Position numbers and translations under genes: made by a program. This document shows, piece by piece, positions 44,312 through 55,768 of a stretch of DNA of 64,000 nucleotides. Each line of letters begins with the position of its first letter. The first letter of the stretch is position 1. The DNA comes from Mycocentrospora acerina (Eukaryota > Ascomycota > Dothideomycetes > Pleosporales). The notes under the pieces were generated by a model. It was not told the DNA's origin, did not search any database, and saw only the letters and a list, made by a program, of their open reading frames with translations. Location of the stretch: contig JAKUHH010000250.1 of the NCBI GenBank assembly GCA_022701365.1, positions 372,001 to 436,000 of the forward strand, read 5' to 3'.

Positions 44312-45234
44312 TGTAGCTTGATGTGGGAAGCTGTGAGTTAGGGGGGGGGGGTCCGCGGAACAAAGGTGAGTGGATGAGTGGTGTCGATTGGCTGGCTTTT
44401 GATCACAAATCACACAGTTGAACGGGCGTTGTGACGATGCTTGATTTGGACAAAAGGTGTGTGGGTTATTTGTTTATTTTATCCAGTTGGAGTGATTAAT
44501 GTTCTGTCGGAGTTCGGCGTGATTCTGCATGTCATGCGGGACTGGAGTGTACTCGACTGACATGGGGCTGGACCTTGCTTCTCCACCTGTGGAGGGGCAG
44601 GGCTGAGGTCCTGCTATTCTGGGTAAGGACGATTGAAAATGTTCTGGAGAGCTAAGAGACGATGCATTCAAGTTCAAATACATCAAAGATTGCCATGTAG
44701 AATTGTCTTGCGTCCAAAACAACCATTTGGAATGCGCCTGATTGATAGCACGCCAAAATCAATAAATCACGTCATCACAATGAATGGAATTTCACTACAT
44801 TGATGCACAGAGACGGTCGTTAGTCACAGACATGTCCGGCATGGAGGCAATTGGAGCGAGCGTGAGAAATTGACCTGTTCGATTTACAAAGGACCGCTTG
44901 CATGCGGAGGCGTCCTCGATTGCAGCCGGTCCTTGCCCTCGGACGACTAATCCGGGGCTCTGAGATGCCATCTCCCCTTCCACATGCATGTACATGAAAG
45001 CTGTAGAAGAGCATGCCGAACAAAAGGAAATAGATTCGAGAAAGGTTGCCCATGATCAACGCTAGATATCCGGAACTCCCATTTTGACTTTTGCATTGAC
45101 TCGAGTCGAAAGATCCCTCTTCTATCCGGCGGTCGAGTCGATCGGTACCAATGAGATCTACATCCTTATCCCATAAGAGTCGTCATCGTAACCCATCAAA
45201 TCCCCGCCGTCATCGCCCCGGTTGGTCGTCTCCT
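44312..45234. other. Intergenic region with a candidate small secreted protein frame
   Basis: About 0.9 kb between the aldolase start and the RPS27 stop. Apart from the small frame listed separately, nothing is supported. A poly-G run lies at 44341-44350. Confidence 0.5.
44820..45059 (-). CDS. Candidate small secreted Cys-containing protein
   Basis: An intronless frame of 79 residues with a convincing signal-peptide shape: MIMGNLSR, a hydrophobic core IYFLLFGMLFYSF, then HVHA as a possible cleavage site. The putative mature part of about 55 residues is basic and has five Cys, including HVCD at the end. Small secreted proteins of this kind are common in plant-associated fungi, but nothing shows that this one is expressed. 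A second frame (44795-44995) overlaps it, so the true exon structure may differ. Confidence 0.3.
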   Translation of the reverse strand: MIMGNLSRIYFLLFGMLFYSFHVHACGRGDGISEPRISRPRARTGCNRGRLRMQAVLCKSNRSISHARSNCLHAGHVCD

Positions 45235-45760
45235 CTACTTCCTTCGGAAAGAGCAGCCCTCGGTCAACCGCGCCTTGCCACCGGTTGGCTGGCACCTGCG
45301 CAGCCGGTTAGTCTAGTCTTCGCATCGGCTCGCGGGGTGGCGCTGGACTTACAGGACCTGCGAGCAGCCCTGGCAGACGACGACTGTGTTTGCGTGCGAG
45401 AAGACGGTGGTGATGGTGAAGCATCCCGGGCACTTGACGTCCATGAAGAAGGAGCGGGGGGCGGGCACGAGCGTCTTGAGCTTGTGCTTGCGGGCCTCAC
45501 TGGTCGAGCGTTAGTCGGCTGGCCCCGAAGCGTGGACAGGATGCTCAAGCGTACGCGGCCGGGGAGGGGTTGAGGAGGTCAACTGCGAGAACCTGCGGAC
45601 GGGTCAGCTCAGGCGCTCCATTGTCACATCCGCGGCGGGCTGGGGGCGCAGGAGAGGGCGGATTGGAACATTTCGGTGGCGAAGTCTGGCAGGCGTGCGT
45701 GCCCCGTCACGATTCCTCCGGGCACCTCGCTGCGGGCTCGCGGGGGCTCAAACTCACCAT
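45235..45760 (-). CDS. RPS27: 40S ribosomal protein S27 (eS27)
   Basis: Four coding exons read right to left: 45760-45758, 45592-45555, 45499-45353, 45295-45235, giving 82 residues, the same length as yeast Rps27. The product begins [20 protein letters not shown]. It carries the zinc site CPGC ... CQGC (Cys37, 40, 56, 59) and ends [19 protein letters not shown]. The first coding exon is just the ATG, which is followed at once by a gtgagt donor. This isolated start is frequent in fungal ribosomal protein genes. The first intron is 165 bp, the others 55-57 bp. Confidence 0.95.
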
Positions 45761-46694
45761 GTTGCCGGTTGATGGAGAGTCTTCGGTTGGTGTTTGTCGT
45801 TGACGAGTCGAAGTCGATGGATTGGGCGCGAGAGTCGGGGACGCGGACGGCTTGAAAAGTGAGGGGATTCAGGCAAACGAGCGATTCTGTCGTGTGGGCG
45901 ATTGCCTTGGCGCGCTTCTAGTGCGTCGGCTAATTCACTGTTCCCGGTCGGTCGCCTCACCGACCACGACTCTCTGCTGCCTGTGGCGACGGCCATTGCC
46001 TTGGACCAACACCCGGCGGCGGCCGGGCTGGCGTTGAGCCGCTGCCAGCTGCGTTGAAGCAGCAAGACGGCATTGCACGCGGCACGCAGCACGCGCAGAG
46101 CTGCACATGCTCCCGTGCAACTTGTGATGATGGCGATGATGATGATGCACTAGCGGCAAGCTTGCAGTCTAAGAGCACACGTGAACTCGCGACGAACACT
46201 CTCCATGAGCAGCTATATCTGACTGTCATCGCATGCGACGTGTGTCTTTGCAGTCTGCGCCGGCGAGCACATGGCCAGGAGTGGCAGTCTGTGTTCTGGA
46301 CGTCTTCCGTGCCCTCCGTGCCCTGGGCACCTGCGCAACACCAGGTGCAAACACCACAAACGAATGGGTGTGCATCCTTAAAACAAACCATGTCAGTGGC
46401 CAGAAGTCGTTCCGGGCTGGGGCAGGCCAGTGCTCCTTCACAGTCGCGAGATGGAGTAGATGCCATTCAAAAGACCATCCGCCGCAACACAACGCTAAAG
46501 TGCGAAATATTTCCCCATTCATCGTACTGCCCTTTGCTCTAGCCGCCTGCAACTTCAATACCCCACTTGGCGTCATTCTGCTCCTCTGCAGCCACACGCA
46601 AGGCTAAAGACAACACGCATAGCTCTTTGCTTATAAGCCAGCTGATCCAAATCTTGAAAATCCTCTGCTATCCCAAAACTAACTAACAATTAAA
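45761..46694. promoter_or_regulatory. Divergent upstream region of RPS27 and acetyltransferase gene
   Basis: About 0.9 kb between two divergent starts. It includes a GATGAT run at 46125-46147 and GC-rich sequence near RPS27 that likely serves as its promoter. No gene. Confidence 0.5.
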
Positions 46695-47639
46695 ATGGCA
46701 ACCACAGAGAAGAACCAGCAGGAGCTGGACAAGGCTAAGCAATTGAACCACGTACCATGGGGTGAGGAGTACGAGAGAATGATCTCAGGCATGCTGTATA
46801 TACCCACGCACACATACACACCCCAAAGACTCCAAATATTGACCAGCACACCAAAGATACAACTCTCTTGACCCCAAGTTGTGCGAATCGCGCTTCAAAG
46901 CTCGAGCATTCGCCCATAAATTCAACATATGGTTCCCACCCGCCGACACCGATCCATCGACTGGCTTCGACGTCCTCGCCAAAGAGCGCTACAAGATGCT
47001 CAAAGAAACAATCGGGCACGTGGCCGACGACGAGATTTGTATGTGCAGCCTCTCCTCCCATACATGTAAAAGATATAAATGAAAAAAAAATCCCCAGCCC
47101 AATCAATAGACATCTCACGTGCATCACCATCACAACGAAGCACCCACTCAATTAGAAAAAACACACACATATATATATATTCTTAGTATTTTTCTTACTA
47201 ATCTCCCCATCCATCCACAGTCATCGAACCCCCCTTCAACATCGACTACGGCTGCAACATCTCCCTCGGCAAGCGCTTCTACGCAAACTTCAACCTCACC
47301 ATCCTCGACTGCAGCCTCGTCACCATTGGCGACCGCTGCATGTTCGGCCCCAACGTCTCCATCTTCGCCGCCACCCACGAAGCAGAGGTCCAGTCGCGAC
47401 GCGACAACATCGAGTACGGCCGGCCCGTCGTAATCGGCGACGACTGCTGGATCGGCGGCAATGTCGTCATCCTACCCGGCGTCACGATTGGCAGGGGCTG
47501 CACCGTCGGCGCGATGAGCGTCGTCACGAAAAGTATCCCAGAGTTTAGTGTGGCGCTTGGGCAGCCGGCCAGGGTGGTCAAGAAGGTGCTGCCCGTGCCG
47601 GTGGAGGTCCAGGGCGACGAGGCCAAGGCTTTGGATTGA
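46695..47639 (+). CDS. Maltose/galactoside O-acetyltransferase-like enzyme (hexapeptide repeat)
   Basis: Three exons: 46695-46795, 46857-47038, 47221-47639, giving 233 residues. The N-terminal part is the maltose acetyltransferase (Mac) domain: HVPWGEEYERMISGMLY, then LCESRFKARAFAHKFN. The C-terminal part is a left-handed beta helix of hexapeptide turns: INYGC-like IDYGCNISLGKRFYANFN, LVTIGDRCMFGPNVSI, GRPVVIGDDCWIGGNVVILP, GVTIGRGCTVGAMSVVTKSI. The catalytic His is in FAATHEAE. Relatives (Maa, LacA, NodL, yeast YJL218W) acetylate sugars from acetyl-CoA as trimers in the cytosol. The second intron is long (182 bp) and A-rich, with an AT repeat at about 47167-47180. Confidence 0.92.
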
Positions 47640-48165
47640 GTGCTTGTGTTGCGAGCTATCTAGGTACATACAACATGTACACTTACCATGCATGTATCTA
47701 TCTATCATCAACCTAGAAAGGATATATTTAGAACCAAGATGAGCCGTGATTGGTCCCAAGGCTGGCAGGGGGCTCTTGCAAAAAGTTTGTTAATGGAAAT
47801 CATCTCAAAGAACCTGGTAGTCAGCCTTCTGTAAGCTTGTACGTCTGGGAATGTCAAGATAACTGCATGTCATGCAATTAGAAAAAAAATCAAGAAATCA
47901 AGCACTTCATCTTCCACTTTCAACAACCATACCACCACGTCCCCCCTGTCCAGACTTCACAAGATGCGCAAGGCTCAGCAGCATAGACGGATAATGGCAT
48001 CTGAATAGTTTTTGGGCAGACAGAACTACATCATGTTTGTAGACTATCAACCAGCCGAGACCCATGCGGAATATGCTGAATTCCAAGACAGATCTTCTGT
48101 CCGAAAGCTTCATCCCGCCTTGCCCAACGCCAATCATCCGTGAATCATTCCGTTTGGCGTATAAT
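47640..48165. other. Convergent 3' flanks of acetyltransferase gene and RPS9
   Basis: AT-rich 3' untranslated sequence with ATGTATC/TATC runs near 47693-47706. No gene. Confidence 0.6.
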
Positions 48166-48964
48166 TTACTCCTCGTCCTCCTCACCAGCATCCTCGTCAC
48201 CACCCTTCTCGGCGGCCTTGGCCTTCTTCCTCCTGACACGACCGGGACGACCTCCACCAAAGGGCGAGGTCAGAGCAAAGTCGATGTGCTTCTGGGAGTC
48301 GAGACGGACCATGAAGGAGGGGACGTTGACGATCTGCTTGCCAACACTGTCGCGTAATGTTAGCTGTTCGCTCTTCCAACGGGAAGCGACTCGCGCGTGC
48401 TTACCGGATGTGGCGCTGGCGGATGAGAACACGAGCGTGGTGGATCGACTTGGCGAGGCCGAGCTTGTAGACGCAGGTCTGGAGACGGCGCTCCAAGAAG
48501 TCCTCAATCTTGAGGGCCAAGACGTAATCGAGCTTCATGCGGGACTCGTCGAGGACACCGACACGGACGAGACGGCGGATAAGGGCGTTACCCTCGAAGA
48601 GGCGCTTGGGGTCCTTCTCGTCAAGAGTCAAGAGCGAACTGAGGGCGAATTAGCGGTCGTGTGCCTTTTGAATTTCGCAATTTGTACAAGTTCGCGGGCT
48701 CGCAATTGCGGGAGGGGTGCTTACCGGGCAGCACGACGGATCTTGGACAGAGTCAACTGGACGCGCCAGACCTCGCGCTTGTTGCGGAGACCATACTCGC
48801 CAACGAGCTTCAGCTCAGTGTCCCTAACCCATCATTAACCTCATGTCCCAGACATAAGCGGAGCAAGCTCGCACTCAGTGGCCTTGGGGGAATACACACA
48901 GACGAGCGGACTCGAAAGGACGACGTGGGACGCTGTACGTCTTGGAGTAGGAGCGGGGCGCCAT
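48166..48964 (-). CDS. RPS9: 40S ribosomal protein S9 (uS4)
   Basis: Four exons read right to left: 48964-48900, 48823-48725, 48638-48405, 48346-48166, giving 192 residues. The product begins [20 protein letters not shown]. It contains the S4 RNA-binding domain ([40 protein letters not shown]) and the [20 protein letters not shown] block, and ends in an acidic tail ([11 protein letters not shown]). uS4 sits at the mRNA entry side of the 40S subunit and affects decoding accuracy. Introns are 58-86 bp. The gene is head-to-head with RPL21, 209 bp apart. Confidence 0.96.
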
Positions 48965-49173
48965 TGTGGTTGTCGATGGAGAGGGAAGACTGTCGCTGTG
49001 AGGAGAGAAATCGCGGTGGTCGATAATGTTCTGTGCGTCGGGCGCCAAGGGCCGGCGTGATTGGGCGCGCTAAGCGAGGGCGCGAGCAGCCCACGACGCA
49101 GAAATCAGATTCAACACCAGCAGCAACATCACGAACATCACCGCACTAACAACACCACCCTACAGTTCTCACA
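48965..49173. promoter_or_regulatory. Bidirectional promoter of RPS9 and RPL21
   Basis: Only 209 bp separate the two start codons. It contains one inverted CCAAT (GATTGG at about 49058-49063) in a GC-rich stretch. Just before the RPL21 start, CACTAAC followed by CCCTACAG looks like a branch site and acceptor, so RPL21 may have a 5' UTR intron. Confidence 0.7.
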
Positions 49174-49770
49174 ATGGGTCACGCTGCTGGTCTCCGCGCG
49201 GGTACGCGCTATGCGTTCTCGAGGGATTTCAAGAAGAAGGGAATGGTGAGTTGCCCGGCACACGCTGCAGACGAAATTGATGCGAACATGGCGCCAGATC
49301 CCTCTCTCGACCTACCTCAAGCAGTACAAGGTCGGTGACATTGTCGATGTCGTAGCCAACGGTACGCATAACCCCGAGTAACGCACGCAAAAAATGGAAC
49401 ATGGGGGGCTCACAATGGCACAGGTGCTGTCCAGAAGGGTATGCCCTACAAGGTCTACCACGGCAAGACCGGTATCGTCTACAACGTCACCAAGTCCGCT
49501 GTCGGCGTCATCCTCCAGAAGCAGGTCGGCAACCGATACATGGAGAAGCGCATCAACGTCCGCGTCGAGCACGTCCGCCACTCCCGTTCCCGAGACGACT
49601 TCCTGAAGCGCGTCAAGTCCAACCTTGCCAAGCAGCAGAAGGCCAAGGAGACCGGCGAGCCCCAGCAGATGAAGCGCATTGCTGCCCAGCCCAGGGATGC
49701 CAGGATCGTCAGCTTGTCGGACAACAAGCCAGAGAACATCACACCTGTTCCTTACGAGACAACGATCTAG
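49174..49770 (+). CDS. RPL21: 60S ribosomal protein L21 (eL21)
   Basis: Three exons: 49174-49245, 49298-49361, 49424-49770, giving 160 residues, the same length as yeast Rpl21. The product begins MGHAAGLRAGTRYAFSRDFK. It has the KOW-like SH3 barrel (KVGDIVDVVANGAVQKGMPY, KVYHGKTGIVYNVTKSAVGV) and the RVEHVRHSRSRDDFLKRVK helix, and ends ENITPVPYETTI. Introns are 52 and 62 bp. Shares a promoter region with RPS9. Confidence 0.96.
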
Positions 49771-50573
49771 ACGTGGAAAAGGTGGCTTGTTTGTGGGCGA
49801 CAACTGGGATACGGATGGTCAAACGGCGTGGTTTCTCGGATCTCTCAATTATTCTCTCTTCTGCACTTTCACTAGCATTGAAAGCGGCGACATCATGGTG
49901 CAGACATGACGGTGTGCCAACATGGCTTATGAGTTACCCCTCACGCCAATGAAATATCATCCTCCAGTCCCAGCCCATATTCACTCCCAACTCTCCCCTG
50001 TGTTCCCTTGTTCTTTTCGTGACATGCCAAGATTTTTTGCCGCAGCTGAGACGTTTGTCTTGAATACGACTGCCTGGGAGAGAAAGGCTGCGTATCATAC
50101 ACATCCCCTGAAGTAAAGGTCTTACTCAAATCTACGTGACGTATATCAACACGATTTTTCCCTGATCTAGACATCTCATTCATGCAGTGCCTGTTGTGCT
50201 CCCTCTTGGCAGAACTCATGTCAACCACTTACCCTTTGTCTCTCAGGCACTTTCAAAAGCCCACTAGTATTATGGAATATCCCTCCTGACGTTACTCTTT
50301 AAAGAAAATCAAGCCATAGATCTTACGAAAACGAACAAAAGTAGTGCTTAAATTTAATTGTTCATTCTTCAAAACAATTTCGCACTGCGTTATTATATAA
50401 CTCAATGTAATCGCCTTCAGACCCTTCGTCCTTTGGTATCCAAAGAGAAAGCAAAAAAAAAATAGTCCCAACCTTAGACAGCACTAATACACCAAACCCT
50501 ATCTATACGCCATTACTCAGTGAGGAACACCCCCAAAAAAGCCCCAAAAGAACCGAACTATGCAAATCTCCTC
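49771..50573. other. Convergent 3' flanks of RPL21 and F-box gene
   Basis: About 0.8 kb, AT-rich on the right with a poly-A run near 50453-50461. No gene. Confidence 0.6.
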
Positions 50574-53089
50574 TCAAAACCATCTTCTTTCCTCCAACTT
50601 GGCCCACCACCTCCCCTTTTCGCCTTCCTCCCTCGGCCCTATATACTCCAATACCTGATCATCCGCCCCAATCCTAATATCCAAGTCAAAGTTATCGTTA
50701 GCCGCCCGTCTCTCCTCCTTCGCACCCAGGCAGAAACTTGCGCGCACCCTCACACCCCCGGGTCTAGCTTTCGCCACCGGACTAAGATATGGTGCAATGT
50801 CGTGAGCGACACGGTACGCAAGCGCCGAGGGCGAGAAGCGTGTTTTGAGCGCGACTGCCCAGCGGTTGAAGTGCTGGCGGGGTACGACCGTGGGGTTGAA
50901 TTGCGGCATTTGGCCTGGGTCGACGGGGTGTTCGCGGTTGGGTGAGGCGGGCGGGGTGACGACGACGAGGGCAGTGGATGATGGGGATCGCATGTCGTGC
51001 CATGACTGGATGATTTCTTTGTCGCGGTATGCGTTTTCGAACCAGGTCAACAACCAGAAAGAGACGACGAGTTGGCGGAGGTTGGTGAAGTGGCGGAGTG
51101 GGGCGAGGAGTGGACTCGTGATTGCTGTCTGCCGTGAGAGAATGGGACAGCCATTGTAGCCGCATATTTTCAACTCTTGGATTGTGGTGGCGTGGTGGAG
51201 GGCGATGTTTTGCAGGAGGGGGGCCGGAGAAGGCCACTCGTAATCAGGCGAAAAGTTATCGTGGTCTTCTGTTATGGTGAATCCACGTCTATATGATTCA
51301 AGAATACCATCAAGATCCTCTTCTTCCAGATTGTTTGCAAAATCCGAATTCTGTCCTGGGTCTAGGTCCTTGAGTTCGCGTCCTTTATCACCCCATGTAT
51401 TACCGGCGGGGAAAGATACACCAATGAGGACAATTTTCTTCAGAGGACACCAGTGCAATGCTCTCAGTATCTCCCTCTTCTCGTCTCGGGGAATTCCACC
51501 CTCTAGTTTGACCTGCTGCAGCTTCCTCATATGTGGGGCAAAGTCGGAGATGAATCTCCTTCGGCGGATACGCTCTTGTAACTGTTCAGTAGTGCTGCTT
51601 TCATCTGTAAGTGGTTCTCCATAGCCGGCATAGCAAGTGTCAAGACGAAGGTCAGTTAGCATCATTGCTAGGTGCGCGATCAATCTTCGTGCACGACTCT
51701 GTATCTCGACTGATGGTTTGACGTGGCTGTATATCTTGTCCAGCGGCCATCCTAGACATTGAAGCTTTGGATGCGACTCTAGGAATGTTAAAAACGCATT
51801 GTCTAGCAGATAAACGTCGTCAGGAAGCTTTGTGAGTGGCATGACAGCATTTCGAATCTGGAAAGCGCGGAGGTTAGAAAACCTCATCTGGCTGAGAGTG
51901 TTCAGAATATTTTTTGAATTATCGCAGCGGTCGTCTTCTTTCTGGCGCCAAAGTACCCAATCAAGGTTCAAGCTGGTGAGGGTTGATGTTGAACATCCTA
52001 AAAGCCAGTGTGTGGGCTCCATGGACAAAGAAGGAACCCTAATGTCTTTCACAAAATCTTCATGCACATCGATGAAATCTCTAATCTTTGGGAGCTCCTT
52101 CCAAATCATAGCATCAAATTTCGCGGCCTTGACCTTCAGTTCTGGCCCGTTTGGGTGATGCCAACGCTCAGGCAGACCCTTCTCGGCGAAGCGCAGCGTT
52201 GTCTCAACCCAATTACCCGCGCCGTTGTGCATCTGGTAAGGCTGACCTCCTCGTGAGAGCTTGAAGTCGGGAAACTCCATTTGATTTCCCTTTGTAGGGC
52301 CTATTGCTTCCTCCCTCATGCGACGGAAGCGAATTGACTCTAGCCCAGTTGCACAATTTGGCAGAAGAAAGTGTATCGACGAAATAGAAAATGTACAGCT
52401 TTCCAGCCACAGCTTACGGAGCGGCACATGTCGTGGACGGTTTTGGTCTAGAAACCCTGCAATGAGTGCGCTTGTGAGTCTCCAATGCCCATATATCAGT
52501 CTCAAGGTATGCACGTTGGCCATGTTCCGTATGGCGAGTCTGAGCAGGACGTGCAGACGATCATCTTGCGAGAGGTTTTCGCCATGGAAGTATGTTCGAG
52601 GAAGCTCGATGAAGACATTTGGCGACGGAAGATGGCAACGATGTGTGAGGACTTGCACTTTGGCTGCAATGGCTGGATTAGTGGCCAGTATGTACAGCCT
52701 GTGTATGATGGGCGTGTCGTCATGCTCGTCTGACTCGTAGGGCCCACGCTCACCCCACGAGTCCACAGGACCTTCTTTTACGTGGAGTCTTCGTTCGTCG
52801 ACAAGACAGACGTTTCTCCAGAGCAGATCTGTTGCAGAGTTATGGAGCGTCTTGGAGGCAAGCGCGGTGCTTTTGAGTGCGACCGTGGAGAGGAATGAGA
52901 GGATGAGCTGCAGCAGCTCATTAGGGAGGCGTTCGAGCTGTGGTTTTGGTCAGCCAGGATCAAGTGTACAGAATCGCGCATCCAAGCTGCTGGGCGCAAT
53001 GCCCCAGGGTGTACACTCACCGTCAGCGGGCGACCCTCGAGTTTCTGGTCCGGGCAGGCCACATGAGGGTTGCGCGACACTGTGGACAT
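50574..53089 (-). CDS. F-box protein with leucine-rich-repeat-like body
   Basis: Two exons read right to left: 53089-53021 and 52937-50574, giving 810 residues. The intron is 83 bp with a gtgagt donor and a ccacag acceptor; joining gives PLT then LERLPNELLQLILSFLS. Residues 24-70 form an F-box (LPNELLQLILSFLSTVALKS, then KTLHNSATDLLWRNVCLVD). The long body has irregular Leu-rich helix/strand units typical of fungal F-box proteins (LRLIYGHWRLTSALIAGFL, PLRKLWLESCTFSISSIHFL, HMRKLQQVKLEGGI, CPLKKIVLIGVSF). Such proteins recruit substrates to SCF ubiquitin ligases through Skp1. The target is unknown. The start ATG at 53089 is the only one that reaches the F-box in frame through a good splice. 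Confidence 0.83.
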
Positions 53090-53404
53090 GACGAACCTCG
53101 TACCGCACGCATCGAAGGCACGGGTTTGGCGTGTGCATACAAATATAAGGAGTAAGATTTTACACACGGCTAAGAGCTCCGAAGATCGAATGCATGCACA
53201 CAAGCTACTACCAAGCAAGGTACGGCGGCTCTGTCTCCACAGCGCAAACGACTGCCGGCTGTGTGGTGACGCAATGCCCCGCGACCATTGTTTGTTCTGG
53301 CCAGCTATCTGCAGCGGGTTAGAGCAAGGCGTCGTCTATCAACACGACAGGATGCCGCATCAGCCCCATCGAATGCACATCTACGCCTGCACAAAATCTC
53401 AAAG
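53090..53404. other. Short upstream region of F-box gene
   Basis: About 0.3 kb holding the F-box gene promoter and the 3' flank of the GNAT gene. Nothing else seen. Confidence 0.5.
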
Positions 53405-53890
53405 CTACGCAGCTCCCTCCCCTTGCCGCTCGTCTTGCTTCCTTCTGCCCCTCATCCTGAACATGCCCACGCTCGGCTTCACATCCTGAAACCCGTACTG
53501 CGGATAGAGTTTCTGCCCTGCTGGTTCTGCGACCAGGCTCACGTATGCTGATGGCGCATGTTTGTCGACATAATCAACCAGCTCCTGCATGATGCGCTTC
53601 CCCAGTCCCTTTCGCTGATGCTCTGGGTGGACGGCAACATCGCAGAGCATCAGGAACAATGCCCCGTCCCCCAGCAAACGCCCCATGGCGACCGCTATTT
53701 GCTCAGGCGCTGGAGTCGTGTCGTTCAGCATATCCTTGCGTTTATAGGCAAGGAAACAGGCAAACGAGTTGGCGAGGGATTTTGCAACCGGTTCGAGTGG
53801 GGGAGGCGTGAGACCTGCCACCTTCCTGAGGTCGTGATAGACCTGGGGCGTAGGCAGACTTTGAATAATAACGTACTCCGAGTCGCTCAT
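53405..53890 (-). CDS. GNAT-family N-acetyltransferase
   Basis: A single-exon frame of 161 residues. The acetyl-CoA-binding motif A is clear: LCDVAVHPEHQRKGLGKRIM (about 82-101), with the Q/R-x-x-G-x-G/A loop as QRKGLG. Motif B follows with VSLVAEPAGQKLYPQYGF. The preceding strand (QIAVAMGRLLGDGALFL) and the N-terminal segment (PTPQVYHDLRKVAGL) match small yeast and bacterial GNATs of the YesJ/SPAC-like type, which acetylate small amines or unknown acceptors. There is no targeting signal. The substrate is unknown. Confidence 0.88.
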   Translation of the reverse strand: MSDSEYVIIQSLPTPQVYHDLRKVAGLTPPPLEPVAKSLANSFACFLAYKRKDMLNDTTPAPEQIAVAMGRLLGDGALFLMLCDVAVHPEHQRKGLGKRIMQELVDYVDKHAPSAYVSLVAEPAGQKLYPQYGFQDVKPSVGMFRMRGRRKQDERQGEGAA

Positions 53891-54460
53891 TTTCGATGAA
53901 GTAGCAATGATTGAGGGTTCGAATTATGAAGAGGATTTTCTTTGATTGAACTTGCGACGAGCCACAGGGATCAGTCAGGCCTCCACGGATTACTTGCGGA
54001 GTAAAATTGAGGCATCGGAGTATTGTTGACCCCCACACGTCTATTACCCATGCCCGGGCCACCGTTGGATTTCTTTCACTGAATCATCGTTGCTTTGCTA
54101 GTCCACCACAATTCTGTGCAGTTCAAGGGTCGTATATGGTCTCGTCACAAGTAGCATCGCGTGACAGACTGCACACTAAGTCGCTAGCCCTGACGGATCA
54201 GCAGCCACATGAGTAGGTCATATCGTCTCCTAAACCTTCGCAGTCTTTGAGATCTGAGACAGAGAGCCACAATGCAGCCACCCGCACCTTCCCCAGATGT
54301 GCCTTCCTGTACCAAGCTACGCCACCGCTCTGCTGAACAAGGTCTTGCATCTCCTTTCAACACTCTCAAGTGCTTTCCTTTCATGCCAGTCTTTTCTTCT
54401 CCTTGACCCGCTTGATCCACTCTGTCATATCGAGATCTCAAGCCCTCTAGTACAGGCGAG
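53891..54460. promoter_or_regulatory. Divergent upstream region
   Basis: About 0.6 kb between the divergent starts of the GNAT gene and the membrane protein gene. No gene or repeat recognised. Confidence 0.5.
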
Positions 54461-55558
54461 ATGAGCGCCGCTGTTAGTTCAAAAGAAGTCGCAGAAAGAA
54501 GTTCCTGGCGATATCATGCAATCATGTTTGTGCTTGCTGTATTCACTGCTCCTTATCGTCGCGCCTTCAAATTGTACACTTGGAGACCGCTCAGGGAGAT
54601 TCGAGCCGCAAATGGAGATCGGAAGGTGCTGATACCGTTAGTGAGGGACTGGAAAACGGACAAGTATGCTGAGCTTCAGTCTGTCCAGGTGGCTGTATGT
54701 GAAAATTTCTTGCTATTTGTCTCATTTCATGATGTTACCAGCTCTGCAATGAGCTGGGAACTAGTGAAGCTCACAATATACAGGCAACTTTCTGTGGCGG
54801 CGCGAACTTCTCAATCCTGCCCTATGCCCGTTCTTCAAACCCAATCTGGATCGCAGACGCGCTATGGTTCAGTTCTCTCATGTGCAGTATATGGGCCATC
54901 GTGACAACCATCCAAACAAAATCCATTCTCGACGATCTGCCTCAGCGTGAGCAAATGAACGCTTCACTTCCAGAACACGAAGTTCAACGCATGCAACGAA
55001 CAATCTTGCGATACAAAAAAAACCCTGGTATCAACCACTGGATTATGATGTTTGTTTGGCAGTTCCCGTCCATGACCATGGCGTATGCATGGTGCACCTT
55101 TCTAAGCGGACTCACCGTGTATATGTGCACGCCTCTTATCCGCGATACGGTATGGCAGGACCAGCAAAAGGTGAGGATGGGAGAGTATGAATGTACGGTT
55201 GAGCTAACGGTGATGATAGGTTGCGATCACATATCTGATTGTGGGATTTGTAGGACTTGTCACTTATATTTTTTCAACAGCTTTCGTTTACATGAGTGAG
55301 AAAGACTTTGAGCGTTCCGTCGCTAACTCCCGTACGAGTACACGTCTCAATGCAGACGAGCTTGAAACAGGGAGTTCACTCAGCGGTGCTAGGGATCCAA
55401 GCCAAATGAGGGGTCAGCAGGAAACGTGCAGTACTGAGAGAGCAGATGCAGTTCAAATCGCACGTGCGAGAGCGTTGGGAGGAATTGAGCCTGGAGAACA
55501 AGTCAAGGAGGAACCTGATGTTATCAAGAGAATAACGAAGAGACAGTTGCTATATTAA
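54461..55558 (+). CDS. Uncharacterised fungal membrane protein with about four transmembrane helices
   Basis: Three exons: 54461-54694, 54784-55170, 55220-55558, giving 319 residues. Phase is 0 at both junctions. The N-terminus has a basic, amphipathic segment (YHAIMFVLAVFTAPYRRAFK) and a conserved-looking block (IPLVRDWKTDKYAELQSVQV). Hydrophobic segments lie at about residues 99-121 (IWIADALWFSSLMCSIWAIV), 162-180, 180-200 and 209-232 (ITYLIVGFVGLVTYIFSTAF). Between the first two is a cytosolic loop with LDDLPQREQMNASLPEHEV. The C-terminal 80 residues are charged and probably cytosolic. This layout recurs in a family of fungal hypothetical proteins that I cannot name. No transporter or enzyme motif is seen. 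Confidence 0.75.
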
Positions 55559-55768
55559 ATGTTATTGCATTTATGGTGATGCTTCGAGAGGAACAGAAGC
55601 ACTCCGACTTCTGGATGCGAACGATCGCATCGCTTTCGAACACGCTACAAAGGGTATAACTACTGAAGGAAAAAAATAAGCATACCAAATTAAGACTCTT
55701 CCCACCAACCTCGCACGTTACCATACCAATACCTTGTCCTCAGATGCCTACTCCACATCTGCATTCAT

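Noticed and set aside
44312..44413. Upstream in-frame ATG of the aldolase gene (44413)
   Set aside because: Gives an extra 34 residues of UTR-like composition. The second ATG fits the expected N-terminus better.
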